Assembly (NCBI RefSeq): GCF_039830095.1
Contig: NZ_CP142435.1
Coordinates: 1,612,001 to 1,676,000, forward strand
Length of the DNA stretch: 64,000 nt
Direction: 5' to 3'
Origin: Dolosigranulum savutiense
Lineage (GTDB): Bacteria; Bacillota; Bacilli; Lactobacillales; Carnobacteriaceae_A
A program made the position numbers and the translations under genes. This document shows, piece after piece, positions 8,069 to 17,677 of the stretch (positions are counted from its first letter, which is position 1; every line of letters begins with the position of its first letter). The notes beneath the pieces are model-generated. The model was not told the origin of the DNA. It searched no databases and saw nothing but the letters and a program-made list of their open reading frames with translations.

Positions 8069-9007
8069 ATGGAGTTATTATTTTTAGGAACAGGGTCTGG
8101 TGTGCCTTCTAAGCATCGAAATGTGTCAAGTTTAGCTTTGAAATTATTGGATGAGTTAAATGAAATTTGGTTATTTGATTGTGGCGAAGCAACGCAGCAT
8201 AAAATACTGCACACGACATTGAAGCCGCGAAAAATTAATAAAGTCTTCATCACACACATGCATGGCGATCATATTTATGGCTTACCTGGATTCTTAAGTA
8301 GTCGTTCTTTTCAAGGTGGAGAAGATCCGTTGACTATTTACGGGCCTAAAGGAATTAAACATTTTGTCTTGTCAACATTGAAATTGTCTCATACCCGTGT
8401 CTCATACCGATTAAAGTTTGTTGAGTTTACAGATGGGGACGTATTAATGGATACGGATTATTGCACGGTTCGTGTCGAGCGACTGAACCACGGAGTCGAT
8501 GCTTATGGCTTTCGAATTGAAGAGAAAGACAAGATTGGTTCTTTAGATGCCGAGCGATTAGTAGCAGCTGGTGTACCATTTGGGCCATTGTTTGGTCGGC
8601 TAAAGCAAGGAGAAGTTGTTATCTTGGATGATGGTCGTGAAATAGATGGGAAAGACTATATTGGTCCAGATATAAAAGGGAGAACTGTTACCATTTTAGG
8701 AGATACGAAACCAACTGAATCTATTTACCGCCTCGCTAAGGGAGCAGATGTCTTAGTACATGAAGCAACCTTTGCTCACCCGGATAAGGAGCTAGCTCGT
8801 AGTTATAATCATTCGACTAATGTGCAAGCCGCCCATCAAGCTAAATCAGCTGGGGTGAAGACATTATTGTTAAACCATATTAGTTCACGCTATTTGTACC
8901 ATGATGTGAAAGCTTTAGAACAGGGAGCTCGCGAAGTGTTTGAAGAAACATATGTGATGAATGATTTGGATGAGTATGAGGTTTTGCACGTTGAGCAGGA
9001 GTCGTAA
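8069..9007 (+). CDS. rnz: Ribonuclease Z (tRNA 3' endonuclease)
   Basis: 312 residues, the usual length of the short RNase Z form. It is a metallo-beta-lactamase fold with the zinc motif HMHGDH at ~63-68, preceded by FLGTGSGVPS at the N-terminus; further zinc ligands are in DTKPTE and in the NHISSRY segment near the C-terminus. It removes 3' trailers from tRNA precursors that lack an encoded CCA, as does the tRNA-Arg in this window. It lies 27 bases after obg and is probably co-transcribed. Confidence 0.95.
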   Translation: MELLFLGTGSGVPSKHRNVSSLALKLLDELNEIWLFDCGEATQHKILHTTLKPRKINKVFITHMHGDHIYGLPGFLSSRSFQGGEDPLTIYGPKGIKHFVLSTLKLSHTRVSYRLKFVEFTDGDVLMDTDYCTVRVERLNHGVDAYGFRIEEKDKIGSLDAERLVAAGVPFGPLFGRLKQGEVVILDDGREIDGKDYIGPDIKGRTVTILGDTKPTESIYRLAKGADVLVHEATFAHPDKELARSYNHSTNVQAAHQAKSAGVKTLLLNHISSRYLYHDVKALEQGAREVFEETYVMNDLDEYEVLHVEQES

Positions 9008-9038
9008 TCGATAGACAGTTTAAACCAATAATAATAAG

Positions 9039-9066
9039 AGAGCGAACGTTTGCCAGTTCGCTCTTC
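9039..9066 (+). terminator. Weak terminator-like hairpin between rnz and the SDR gene
   Basis: AGAGCGAAC / GTTCGCTCT 9-bp perfect stem with an 8-nt loop; the tail is only TCACTTTT. It may attenuate rather than stop transcription into the next gene. Confidence 0.5.
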
Positions 9067-9085
9067 ACTTTTGAAGGGGGACATT

Positions 9086-9901
9086 ATGCAATCATTATTT
9101 AGTTTTGTGCAAGCATCACCATCACTTAAAGGGCAGACTATTCTCATTACAGGAGCTAGCTCAGGAATCGGCGAACAAATTGCCAAACAAGTCGCTGCGA
9201 AAGAAGCAACGGTAATATTGATTGGACGCCATCACGGCCGATTGCGCGCAGTGAAAGAAGCGTGTGAACAAGCGAGCGGGCATAAAGCTTATATGTATCA
9301 GCTGGATTTAGCCGATATTGATCAAGTGGATGATGTGCTATCAACTATTTTAGACCAGCATCGGGTGGATGTTTTAATGAATAATGCAGGGTATGGGATA
9401 ACTGAATTATTCGTCGAAAATAATTACCAAGATATTGAGAAGCTATTTCAAGTAAATGTTTTGTCATTGATGTATATTACACAACAAGTAGCCATTCAAA
9501 TGTTGGATCATGGTGGCGGCCATCTGTTTCATACGGCATCGATGGCAGGGAAGGTAGCTACGCCTAAAACGGCTGTATACTCTGCTACAAAAGCGGCGGT
9601 CATTGCTTTTAGTAATGCTTTGCGAGTAGAGCTGGCACCGTATAATATAAACGTTACAACGATTAATCCAGGTCCTGTTGACACACGATTTTTTGAACGA
9701 ATTGGTTCTGGCCAACAATATTTAGAGCGAGTTGAGCGGTTCATGTTATCCAGTGAAGAAGTAGCTAGCAAAGTGGTGGCTTCAATTGGTCACGCTAAGC
9801 GAGAAATTACTGTACCTTGGAGTTTGAAGTTAGGGAATGCACTGTATCACTTAATACCAGGTGTAGGCGACAAGATTTTACAAACATTATTTAGTAAGTA
9901 A
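9086..9901 (+). CDS. Short-chain dehydrogenase/reductase
   Basis: 271 residues with a classical SDR layout: the nucleotide-binding motif TGASSGIG at the N-terminus, NNAGYG, a catalytic Ser in LFHTASMAG, YSATK as the YxxxK pair, and INPGPVDT after it. The substrate is unknown; SDRs at this position in Firmicutes (YqjQ/DltE-like) are uncharacterised. The ATG at 9086 follows AAGGGGG with good spacing. Fifteen bases separate it from recJ, suggesting an SDR-recJ-apt operon. Confidence 0.9.
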   Translation: MQSLFSFVQASPSLKGQTILITGASSGIGEQIAKQVAAKEATVILIGRHHGRLRAVKEACEQASGHKAYMYQLDLADIDQVDDVLSTILDQHRVDVLMNNAGYGITELFVENNYQDIEKLFQVNVLSLMYITQQVAIQMLDHGGGHLFHTASMAGKVATPKTAVYSATKAAVIAFSNALRVELAPYNINVTTINPGPVDTRFFERIGSGQQYLERVERFMLSSEEVASKVVASIGHAKREITVPWSLKLGNALYHLIPGVGDKILQTLFSK

Positions 9902-9916
9902 GAAAGGAGGATTCAG

Positions 9917-12235
9917 TTGATCAAACAAATGGAATGGGACGTACAGTCATTGCCGGATAATACAACTATCCAAACATTGGCAGAAGAAACCCATTATTCA
10001 CCGTATTTTTTAAGTATTTGTTATCAAAAAGGCTTGCGTACCGTAGAAGAGATAGCATCATTTATTCAACCAGATGAAACGTGGCTACATGATCCCTTCT
10101 TACTCCATGATATGCAACGGACTGTTGAGCGGTTGGAAGAAGCTATCGCAGCAGGGCAGCTGATTACGATTTATGGAGATTATGATGCGGATGGCGTGAC
10201 AAGTACCGCTATTATGTATGAGACATTGCTGTCAGTAGGGGCTAATGTTCATTATTATATTCCTAATCGATTTACAGATGGCTATGGTCCCAATAAAGAG
10301 GTATTTACCCGATTGATCGCGGAAGGGACCGAACTCATTCTAACAGTTGATAACGGAGTATCTGGACATGAAGCCATTATGTATGCCCAAGCGCAAGGGG
10401 TTGATGTCATTGTATCCGATCACCATGATTTACCTGATGACTTACCCACCGCATATGCTATTGTCCATCCTAGACATCCTGCAGGTCATTATCCGTTCGG
10501 TGACTTATCAGGAGCAGGCGTAGCTTTGAAAATTGCGCATGCTTTATTAGGAGATTTTCCAGTTGAAGTGTTTGATTTAGCGGCGATTGGAACTGTAGCT
10601 GATATGGTTAGTTTATTGGGTGAAAATCGAGCCATTGTAAAATTTGGTCTGCAGCAATTGAATCAAACAAGTCGAGCGGGAATCCGTCAATTATGTCAGC
10701 AATTAGAGCTTAAGTTGCAGGACATTGATGAGACTGCAATTGGTTTCAAGATAGCCCCCATTTTGAATGCAGTTGGTAGATTACAGGATGCTACGCCGGC
10801 AGTCGAGTTATTAGTATCAATTGATGATGATCAAATTAATCAATTAGTTCCGCAATTATTGGAATGGAATGAAGAGAGAAAAGCGATTGTCGACCAAATC
10901 GTAGCAGAAGCCCTTGAGCAAGTTGGTGAATCCCCTCCAGATATTATTATGTTATGGGATGAAAAGTGGCACGAAGGCGTGTTAGGAATAGTTGCGAGCC
11001 GACTTGTTCGTGAATTTGGGAAACCAGCCATTGTAATGAAGAAGAAACCAGAGCAAGGAGTAGTGAAAGGCTCTGCTCGAAGTATTGAAGCCTTTCATTT
11101 ATTTAATATTTGTAATCAAAAACGAGATTTATTTACGAGCTTTGGGGGACATCATATGGCGGCTGGTATGACCATTCCGCTAGAAAATATTGAGAGATTG
11201 CGAGAATACTTAACGCAAGAGGCGACTCGAATAAAAAAAGAGACAGCTTTTAAACCAACTATTACGATTGACAATCAATTGGATCTTGCGACAGTTTCTG
11301 TTGAAGCAATTGAAGAAGTTAACTTGCTGAGACCATTCGGCATGAATAATAAGAAGCCAATTCATCTGATTGAAGCGGTTCATCCGTCTGAAGTGAGACG
11401 AATTGGGGCGGATAAGAGTCATCTGAAGCTGACAGTATCTGATAAGGCTAATCAGTCATTAGATGCAATCGGTTTCGGTTTAGGTCAGACTGCTGAGTAT
11501 TTAACGCCAAAATCGCAAATGAGTTTGGTTGGAGAACTAGATATTAACGAATGGAATGGCCATCGTAAAGCTCAATTCATGATTTCGGATATTGAAGTAC
11601 TGACGCCACTTCTAATTGATAAACGCGTGACTGATTTATCTAAGTCATTATTCCAACAACCGCAGACAACTTATGTATTTTTTCATCCAAAGATTTATCA
11701 AGCTTCTATAGCACATATTCATCCACAGTCAGAAGCTATCTTGGTAACTAAACAAGTGCCAGACAAAATTTGCTCGACAACTAAAGTCGCTCTTGTAGAT
11801 TGCCCGACCTCAATTGAACAATTTAGACAAATTTGGCCGATCATTAAGGACTATGAAATAATACTGCATCTATATTCGCATGAAGATGTCTATATGACGG
11901 GACTGCCTAATCGTGAGCAAGAGGCCAAGCTTTATAAATATTTGTTCAAGCATAAACAGTTACCTATTAAAAATTTACCGAAAAAAATTGCTCATTATTT
12001 GGGAATAAAAGAAAATATGATTAAATATCTCTTAGAGATGTTTTTAGAAGCAAAGTTTGTTAAAATAAAAGAGGATATGCTCATATTAGAAGAGCAACCG
12101 ACTGAAGTAAATTTGCACGAAACAACGGCGTATCAGCGACTTAATTCTCGCTTAAAAGCCGAAGAATTATTCGTATACAGCTCAATAAATGAGTTAATTA
12201 CACAATTTATGTTATGGAATAAGGAGATTCAGTAA
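9917..12235 (+). CDS. recJ: Single-stranded-DNA-specific 5'-3' exonuclease RecJ
   Basis: 772 residues, typical of the longer Firmicute RecJ with a C-terminal extension. DHH/DHHA1 motifs: [11 protein letters not shown] (~90), TVDNGVSG (~145), VSDHHDLP (~165) and the GGHHMAAG glycine-His motif (~412). It resects DNA in recombination and mismatch repair. The start is TTG at 9917 with AGGAGG six bases before; an in-frame ATG at 9929 is the alternative. It overlaps apt by one base (TAATG). Confidence 0.95.
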   Translation: MIKQMEWDVQSLPDNTTIQTLAEETHYSPYFLSICYQKGLRTVEEIASFIQPDETWLHDPFLLHDMQRTVERLEEAIAAGQLITIYGDYDADGVTSTAIMYETLLSVGANVHYYIPNRFTDGYGPNKEVFTRLIAEGTELILTVDNGVSGHEAIMYAQAQGVDVIVSDHHDLPDDLPTAYAIVHPRHPAGHYPFGDLSGAGVALKIAHALLGDFPVEVFDLAAIGTVADMVSLLGENRAIVKFGLQQLNQTSRAGIRQLCQQLELKLQDIDETAIGFKIAPILNAVGRLQDATPAVELLVSIDDDQINQLVPQLLEWNEERKAIVDQIVAEALEQVGESPPDIIMLWDEKWHEGVLGIVASRLVREFGKPAIVMKKKPEQGVVKGSARSIEAFHLFNICNQKRDLFTSFGGHHMAAGMTIPLENIERLREYLTQEATRIKKETAFKPTITIDNQLDLATVSVEAIEEVNLLRPFGMNNKKPIHLIEAVHPSEVRRIGADKSHLKLTVSDKANQSLDAIGFGLGQTAEYLTPKSQMSLVGELDINEWNGHRKAQFMISDIEVLTPLLIDKRVTDLSKSLFQQPQTTYVFFHPKIYQASIAHIHPQSEAILVTKQVPDKICSTTKVALVDCPTSIEQFRQIWPIIKDYEIILHLYSHEDVYMTGLPNREQEAKLYKYLFKHKQLPIKNLPKKIAHYLGIKENMIKYLLEMFLEAKFVKIKEDMLILEEQPTEVNLHETTAYQRLNSRLKAEELFVYSSINELITQFMLWNKEIQ

Positions 12236-12750
12236 TGGACATCAAAAAGTATATTGCAAGTATTGAAAATTATCCGAGCGAAGGGATTGTATTTCGCGAT
12301 ATTTCACCACTTTTAGCGGATGGACACGCGTTTAAAGCAGCTATTCAAGAAATTGTGGCCTTTTGTAAGAATAAAGAGGTTGAGATGATTGTTGGACCAG
12401 AAGCTCGCGGGTTTATCGTAGGGTGCCCGGTTGCCTACGAGATGGGAATTGGATTCGCACCCGCGCGCAAAAAAGGAAAATTACCACGAGAAACAATCGA
12501 AAAAAGTTATGGTCTTGAGTATGGAGATGATGTCTTACAACTTCATAAAGATGCGATTACTCCAGGACAGCGCATACTCGTCTGTGATGATTTACTTGCA
12601 ACGGGTGGTACCATTAAAGCGACAATTGATCTTATTGAAGAATTAGGCGGAGAAGTTGTGGGAACAGCTTTCTTTATTGAATTGTTGTCACTTAACGGTC
12701 GTGAAAAAATTGAAGGCTACGATATTTTATCACTTGCTCAATACGAATAA
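12235..12750 (+). CDS. apt: Adenine phosphoribosyltransferase
   Basis: 171 residues. The PRPP-binding loop [11 protein letters not shown] lies at ~122-133, with IVGPEARGF upstream; [18 protein letters not shown] at the N-terminus is characteristic of Apt. It salvages adenine to AMP. In many Firmicutes apt follows recJ, as here, and often precedes relA, which is absent from this spot; the next gene is unrelated. Confidence 0.97.
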   Translation: MDIKKYIASIENYPSEGIVFRDISPLLADGHAFKAAIQEIVAFCKNKEVEMIVGPEARGFIVGCPVAYEMGIGFAPARKKGKLPRETIEKSYGLEYGDDVLQLHKDAITPGQRILVCDDLLATGGTIKATIDLIEELGGEVVGTAFFIELLSLNGREKIEGYDILSLAQYE

Positions 12751-12780
12751 CAGCAGGTGAAAGCAGTATAAGGTGGTATT

Positions 12781-13854
12781 ATGAAGCAAACAATGTATAG
12801 TAAACAACGAATTCATGAGACAAATGGATTAGAGCTAGGTCTTTTTACCTCTGGAGATTATTTGCCACATCCAACAACAAAAAAGCGCCAAGCGCCATCA
12901 GAGCGCATTCAACAAATCATTCAGATGGGTCAACTTGCTGAACAGGCAGGCTTGGATATTTTTCAAGTAGGTGAAGCTCATCAGAAGCATTACTTATCTC
13001 AGTCACAGATGACGATTTTAGCCAGTGTCGCTGCAACAACCAATCAGATTAAGTTATCAACCGGGGCAACAATTATTGGCGTAGCTGATCCTGTTAGAGT
13101 CTTTGAGGATGCAGCAACTATTGATTTAATTTCTAATGGTCGAATGGAGCTCGTCTGTGGTCGTTCGCAGCGCCTAGGTTTGTTTAAGTTGTTGGGCTAC
13201 TCGTTGGATGATTATGAGGAGTTATTTGATGAAAAATTTAAGTTGCTTTTAGCTCTCAATCACCAGGAAGTGGTTAATTGGACAGGGGAGTTTCGCCCAC
13301 CATTGGACGATCAATTGATTCTGCCACGTCCGTATAATCAAGAACAATTACCTATATATCGGGCGGTACGTGGATCGATTAATTCACTTCGAGAAGCTGC
13401 TCAGATGGGAGTCCCCATATACTGTGCGCAATTAGATAGAGACTTGGATACTATGAAAACGTATCTTAATGTTTACCGGGAAGAATTGTCGAATGCTGGA
13501 TATCAACCTAATGACATGCCAATTGCAACAGCAGGCTATTTGTATGTAGGTCCAGATACTAAGCAAGCTATTACAACCTATCAGCACTATATTTCAGCTG
13601 GATATGATCGGTTACAGACGGATATTTACGAGAGTGTTGATTTTGAACATGCTCAGTCTGTTGATAGTTTAATCAACGTAGGCTCACCATCACTAGTTGT
13701 TGATAAATTACTAAAACAACATGAAGAACTGGGTCACCAGCGATTTGTTGGGCAGATTGATTTCGGTGGGGTGACCTTTGATGAAATTAGACGCACTATC
13801 GATTTATTAGGAGAAAAAGTTATACCGGAAGTCAAAAAATATACTGCTAAATAG
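12781..13854 (+). CDS. LLM-class (luciferase-like) flavin-dependent oxidoreductase
   Basis: 357 residues with a bacterial luciferase-like TIM barrel: LELGLFTSGDY near the start, LAEQAGLDIFQVGEAHQ, STGATIIGVADPVRVFEDAATIDLISNGRMEL, and a C-terminal segment DKLLKQHEELGHQRFVGQ. Family members are FMN- or F420-dependent monooxygenases or reductases; no substrate can be read from context. It has its own Shine-Dalgarno (AAGGTGG) and ends at a bidirectional terminator. Confidence 0.85.
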   Translation: MKQTMYSKQRIHETNGLELGLFTSGDYLPHPTTKKRQAPSERIQQIIQMGQLAEQAGLDIFQVGEAHQKHYLSQSQMTILASVAATTNQIKLSTGATIIGVADPVRVFEDAATIDLISNGRMELVCGRSQRLGLFKLLGYSLDDYEELFDEKFKLLLALNHQEVVNWTGEFRPPLDDQLILPRPYNQEQLPIYRAVRGSINSLREAAQMGVPIYCAQLDRDLDTMKTYLNVYREELSNAGYQPNDMPIATAGYLYVGPDTKQAITTYQHYISAGYDRLQTDIYESVDFEHAQSVDSLINVGSPSLVVDKLLKQHEELGHQRFVGQIDFGGVTFDEIRRTIDLLGEKVIPEVKKYTAK

Positions 13855-13859
13855 TAAAA

Positions 13860-13893
13860 AAAGAGACCATATCGTACTTGATGTGGTCTCTTT
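13860..13893. terminator. Bidirectional terminator
   Basis: AAAGAGACCA / TGGTCTCTTT stem between two convergent genes (the flavin oxidoreductase on plus and the thioredoxin-like gene on minus), with A-rich and T-rich flanks on the respective sides. Confidence 0.8.
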
Positions 13894-13911
13894 GGTTCAT
13901 CTAGGACGGTT

Positions 13912-14280
13912 TTATACTTGAAGTAATGTGGCAATGGCTTCTTCACTTAACGAGCTATCGCAACGAACCGCAATGTTGTCTCCAGTGCGTACGATTAAGC
14001 CAGGCACAGTTGGAACATCATATTTATCTCGCACTTGAGCAATCTCCTCTTGATAATCAGGGTGACCACTGTGAACGAAATGAACAAGTATATCATGTTT
14101 TTGTGTCACATTGTGTAATTTTGGAATAAATTTACGGCAATATGGGCATGTTTCACGACCAAAGAAAACAACTACTGGTTTTTCATCGCCCTCTTGCAAA
14201 ACACGATCCGCTTCAGATGGTGTAACTTCTTTAAAATCCTCAGCTAACTGTAAAAATTGTTCTGGACTAACATTATTCAT
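13912..14280 (-). CDS. Thioredoxin-fold protein with CPYC motif
   Basis: 122 residues. The redox motif ETCPYCRKF (~46-54) follows the strand KPVVVFFGR, and a cis-Pro region appears at VPTVPGLIV. CPYC is the glutaredoxin-type active site. The size and motif resemble small thioredoxin-like proteins annotated in lactic acid bacteria as bacteriocin transport accessory (PedC/BrcD) proteins, but no bacteriocin genes are nearby, so a general thiol-disulfide role is safer. The ATG at 14280 sits 7 bases from AAGGAGG; a TTG at 14298 overlaps that site and is rejected. TATAAT on the minus strand at 14312-14317 is a likely -10. Confidence 0.8.
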   Translation of the reverse strand: MNNVSPEQFLQLAEDFKEVTPSEADRVLQEGDEKPVVVFFGRETCPYCRKFIPKLHNVTQKHDILVHFVHSGHPDYQEEIAQVRDKYDVPTVPGLIVRTGDNIAVRCDSSLSEEAIATLLQV

Positions 14281-14335
14281 CAAAAATTCCTCCTTCAATT
14301 CTTATAACTACATTATACCGAATTCTGCTGCTAGA

Positions 14336-14977
14336 TTAAAATACTTGGCTTCTGTAGAGTGAAACAACACGACCTAAAATGGTCACTTGGTCTAAAATAA
14401 TATCATCTAACAGTTCATTTTCTGGATGGAGACGGATATGATTAGCTTCTTTATAGAATCGTTTGCATGTTGCTTCATCTTCATCCGTCATGGCAATCAC
14501 GATATCGCCATTATTAGCGGTATTTTGCTGTCGTACGATAACTTGATCGCCATCAAAAATCCCAGCCTCGATCATACTATTACCACTAATAGTTAACATG
14601 AATAAACGACCTTTATCCAATTCTAAGTCTGTTGGTAACGGGAAATAATCAGTGGCCTCTTCATAAGCTAAGATAGGTTCTCCGGCAGTAACCGTTCCTA
14701 GTAGCGGAATTAATTCGTCTTCATAAGGGGAAATATCTAGCTCTTTTAGTCCTTGCGTGGTCACTTCAATAGCACGCATTTTAGAGCTTCCACGATTAAT
14801 AAACCCTTTGTCAGCTAGACGTTTGAGATGTCCATAAACAGTAGCAGTTGAAGAGAGTTCCGTTGCATCACCAATTTCACGTACAGTTGGTGGATAACCA
14901 TTCTCCTCAATTGTTTGATAAATATATTCTAAAATTTCAAGTTGTTTAACGCCTGTTCGACCACGCTTACCCATCAT
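14336..14977 (-). CDS. lexA: LexA, SOS repressor
   Basis: 213 residues. An N-terminal winged helix-turn-helix ([27 protein letters not shown]) is followed by the self-cleavage domain with the Ala-Gly site VTAGEP, catalytic Ser in SGNSMIEAG and catalytic Lys in the strand near NGDIVIAM. It represses DNA-damage genes until RecA-ssDNA triggers autocleavage. The start is ATG at 14977 (AAAGGA six bases upstream) or 14974. It is divergent from the ascorbate operon; in Bacillus lexA is divergent from yneA-yneB-ynzC-tkt. Confidence 0.96.
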   Translation of the reverse strand: MMGKRGRTGVKQLEILEYIYQTIEENGYPPTVREIGDATELSSTATVYGHLKRLADKGFINRGSSKMRAIEVTTQGLKELDISPYEDELIPLLGTVTAGEPILAYEEATDYFPLPTDLELDKGRLFMLTISGNSMIEAGIFDGDQVIVRQQNTANNGDIVIAMTDEDEATCKRFYKEANHIRLHPENELLDDIILDQVTILGRVVSLYRSQVF

Positions 14978-15012
14978 CCCCAGTCCTTTCCGTGTAATCT
15001 CTATTCCCATTC

Positions 15013-15052
15013 AGTTTACCATAAATCAAAATTAATATCAAACATTTGTTCG
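15013..15052 (-). promoter_or_regulatory. lexA promoter with LexA box
   Basis: On the minus strand, TTGATA (15036-15041), 17 bp, TAAACT (15013-15018) form the promoter. A LexA box, CGAACAAATGTTTG (15039-15052), differs from the Gram-positive consensus CGAACNNNNGTTCG at only one position and overlaps the -35. This predicts autorepression of lexA. Confidence 0.75.
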
Positions 15053-15222
15053 GGTAATGCTTTCGTCACAATTTCCTATCAATTTTATACTTGTATGATT
15101 TAATTTCTTATGATGTATATTCTATTCATCTAGTTACTGGTTTAGTTATACTATAAAATTTTACAAGTAAAGAAGTACAAAGTTTATGGGAATTTATTTA
15201 GGGGAGTTTCTTATAATTGAGT

Positions 15223-15254
15223 CAAGTATTGAACAGATAGATGTGTAATACTTG
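15223..15254 (+). promoter_or_regulatory. Inverted repeat upstream of ulaA, possible operator or hairpin
   Basis: CAAGTATT (15223-15230) and AATACTTG (15247-15254) form a perfect 8-bp repeat with a 16-nt spacer, just upstream of the cre-like site. It could be a regulator-binding site for the PRD activator or end an upstream transcript (TCTTTTT follows). Confidence 0.45.
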
Positions 15255-15260
15255 GTCTTT

Positions 15261-15289
15261 TTGAACCCGTTTACATGTTGTAGAATAAT
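15261..15289 (+). promoter_or_regulatory. ulaA promoter overlapped by a cre (CcpA) site
   Basis: TTGAAC (15261-15266), 17 bp, AATAAT (15284-15289) is the best promoter. TGAACCCGTTTACA (15262-15275) matches 13 of 14 positions of the cre consensus TGWNANCGNTNWCA and covers the -35, the expected arrangement for CcpA repression of a sugar operon. Confidence 0.65.
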
Positions 15290-15320
15290 AAGTAACAAAT
15301 TAAAGAAAAGAGGAGTTATC

Positions 15321-16781
15321 ATGGAGGTTTTGACAATAATGCTAAACTGGTTCTCACAAAATATTTTGCAAAATCCTGCCTTCTTTGTTGGGTTACTAGT
15401 ATTAATTGGGTATTGGTTACTGAAAAAACCAGCACACGAAGTATTTGCTGGTTTTGTTAAAGCAACAGTTGGTTATATGATTTTAAATGTAGGGGCTGGG
15501 GGGTTAGTCACAACATTTAGACCTATATTAGCAGCACTTAATTTTAAGTTTCAAATAGGAGCGGCCGTTATTGATCCATACTTCGGATTAAGTGCAGCTA
15601 ATGAAAAGATGGGCGCAGAGTTCCCAGCATTCGTTGGTACTGCAACAACAGCATTATTAATTGGATTTGGTATCAATATTTTACTCGTTGCTCTGCGTAA
15701 AATTACGAAAGTTAGAACATTATTTATCACTGGACATATTATGGTTCAACAAGCTGCAACTATAACATTGATGGTGTTTCTTTTAATACCTAGTTTACGT
15801 AATACGTATGGAACAATTGCTGTTGGTATTATTTGTGGATTGTATTGGGCAATTAGTTCGAACATGACAGTTGAAGCCACACAACGTTTAACTGGGGGTG
15901 GCGGTTTTGCGATAGGTCATCAGCAACAATTTGCTATTTGGTTTGTTGATAAAATTGCAAATAGATTTGGAAAAAAAGAAGAGAACTTAGATAATATTAA
16001 ATTACCATCTTTCTTATCTATTTTCCATGATACTGTTGTGGCTTCTGCAACTTTAATGTTAATTTTCTTTGGTATCATCTTGCTAATTTTGGGACCTGAC
16101 GTAATGTCTAATCCAGATGTGATTGCATCAGGAACCCTTTATGATCCAGCAAAACAAGATTTCTATCTATATATGATTCAGACAGCTTTCACATTTTCAG
16201 TGTACTTATTCATCTTAATGCAAGGTGTACGTATGTTTGTTTCAGAATTAACTAATGCTTTCCAAGGTATTTCTAGTAAACTGCTTCCTGGATCTTTCCC
16301 AGCAGTTGATGTTGCAGCTTCTTATGGATTTGGCTCTCCGAATGCAGTGTTGACAGGATTTTCAGCTGGATTAGTAGGACAATTAATTACAATTGCATTA
16401 TTAATTGTATTCAAAAGCCCTATTTTGATAATTACTGGGTTTGTTCCAGTATTTTTTGATAATGCTGCTATTGCAGTATTTGCCGACAAACGAGGTGGAT
16501 GGAAAGCAGCAGTAGGTTTATCTTTTATTTCGGGAGTCTTACAAGTAGCTTTGGGAGCATTATGTGTGGCATTACTTGATTTGTCAGCCTATGGTGGATA
16601 TCACGGAAATATTGATTTTGAATTCCCTTGGTTAGGATTTGGGTATATTTTCAAATATGCAGGTCTAATTGGATATATACTAGTTTGTGTATTTTTATTG
16701 ATTATCCCTCAACTTCAATACAAACGAGCGAAAGATAAAGAAGCATACTACAGAGGCGAAGCGCCGATTGAAGAAATTTAA
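15321..16781 (+). CDS. ulaA: PTS L-ascorbate transporter, EIIC component
   Basis: 486 residues, strongly hydrophobic, with about ten or more membrane segments. The start MEVLTIMLNWFSQNIL and the following NPAFFVGLLVLIGYWLLKKP match UlaA/SgaT. The body carries conserved GAGGLVTTFRPI, EATQRLTGG and PGSFPAVDVAA stretches. It imports L-ascorbate with phosphorylation by EIIA/EIIB. The ATG at 15321 has GAGGAG upstream; an in-frame upstream ATG at 15252 is unsupported. First gene of a six-gene operon. Confidence 0.93.
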   Translation: MEVLTIMLNWFSQNILQNPAFFVGLLVLIGYWLLKKPAHEVFAGFVKATVGYMILNVGAGGLVTTFRPILAALNFKFQIGAAVIDPYFGLSAANEKMGAEFPAFVGTATTALLIGFGINILLVALRKITKVRTLFITGHIMVQQAATITLMVFLLIPSLRNTYGTIAVGIICGLYWAISSNMTVEATQRLTGGGGFAIGHQQQFAIWFVDKIANRFGKKEENLDNIKLPSFLSIFHDTVVASATLMLIFFGIILLILGPDVMSNPDVIASGTLYDPAKQDFYLYMIQTAFTFSVYLFILMQGVRMFVSELTNAFQGISSKLLPGSFPAVDVAASYGFGSPNAVLTGFSAGLVGQLITIALLIVFKSPILIITGFVPVFFDNAAIAVFADKRGGWKAAVGLSFISGVLQVALGALCVALLDLSAYGGYHGNIDFEFPWLGFGYIFKYAGLIGYILVCVFLLIIPQLQYKRAKDKEAYYRGEAPIEEI

Positions 16782-16805
16782 AATAATATTTTAGGAGGAA
16801 TTAAA

Positions 16806-17090
16806 ATGGTTAAAGTACTAGCAGCATGTGGTAACGGAATGGGATCGTCTATGGTAATTAAAATGAAAGTTGAAAATGCTTTACGTCAATTAGGTCAAAC
16901 AACTTTTACTGTTAATTCATGTAGCGTTGGAGAAGCAAAAAGTCTAGCACAAGGTTATGATATCGTTATTGCTTCATTGCATCTAATCAAAGAACTAGAA
17001 GGAAGAACTCAAGGTAAGTTAATAGGTTTGGATAACTTAATGGATGATCAAGAGATAAAAGAAAAACTAAGTGATGTATTGTTGGATTAA
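16806..17090 (+). CDS. ulaB: PTS L-ascorbate EIIB component
   Basis: 94 residues. The phosphocysteine loop is VLAACGNGMGSS with Cys8 at the active site, the hallmark of the lactose/ascorbate-type EIIB. It accepts phosphate from EIIA and passes it to ascorbate during transport by UlaA. AGGAGG precedes the ATG; it lies 24 bases after ulaA. Confidence 0.93.
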   Translation: MVKVLAACGNGMGSSMVIKMKVENALRQLGQTTFTVNSCSVGEAKSLAQGYDIVIASLHLIKELEGRTQGKLIGLDNLMDDQEIKEKLSDVLLD

Positions 17091-17170
17091 AATACGAAAA
17101 GAAACACAAAATTAGGAGCTGTTAAAAACAAGTGATTTCTATTTCTAATTTTAAGAAGGAAGGAAAAATT

Positions 17171-17656
17171 ATGAACTTAAAACAATCTTTAATGGCAAAT
17201 AATTCAATCCGTCTGGGAGTAAACGCTAGTGATTGGAAAGAAGCCATCAGAGTATCTATTGCTCCCCTGATTGATAGTGGAGCTGTATTGCCAGAGTATT
17301 ATGAAGCAATTATTGAATCAACTGAGAAATATGGTCCCTATTATATCTTAATGCCTGGTATGGCAATGCCACATGCAAGGCCAGAAGCAGGAGTAAAATG
17401 TGATGCTTTTTCACTAGTAACTCTAAATGAACCAGTAACATTTTCAGATGGTAAGGAAGTTAGTGTATTAGTATCTTTAGCGGCAACTAGTTCAGATATT
17501 CATACAAGTGTAGCGATTCCGCAAATAATTGCTCTCTTTGATTTGCCAAATTCTATTGAACGCTTGCATGGATGTCAATCACCTAAAGATGTAATGGATT
17601 TAATTGAAGAATCAGAAGATAGTCCATATTTAAAGGACTTTGACTTAAACAGTTAA
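17171..17656 (+). CDS. ulaC: PTS L-ascorbate EIIA component
   Basis: 161 residues of the mannitol/fructose-type EIIA fold. The phosphorylated histidine is His68 in MPGMAMPHARPEAG. It takes phosphate from HPr. The ATG at 17171 is preceded by AAGGAAGGA; an upstream GTG at 17132 lacks a site. Confidence 0.92.
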   Translation: MNLKQSLMANNSIRLGVNASDWKEAIRVSIAPLIDSGAVLPEYYEAIIESTEKYGPYYILMPGMAMPHARPEAGVKCDAFSLVTLNEPVTFSDGKEVSVLVSLAATSSDIHTSVAIPQIIALFDLPNSIERLHGCQSPKDVMDLIEESEDSPYLKDFDLNS

Positions 17657-17677
17657 TATAGAAAGAAGGAATATGTT

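Larger units (their letters stand above)
14978..15320. other. Divergent intergenic region lexA / ulaA
   Basis: 343 bases without a gene. The left part holds the lexA promoter and LexA box. The middle (15060-15220) is AT-rich with no element I recognise. The right part holds an 8-bp inverted repeat (15223-15254), a cre-like site and the ulaA promoter. No remnant of a yneA-like ORF is visible. Confidence 0.7.
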
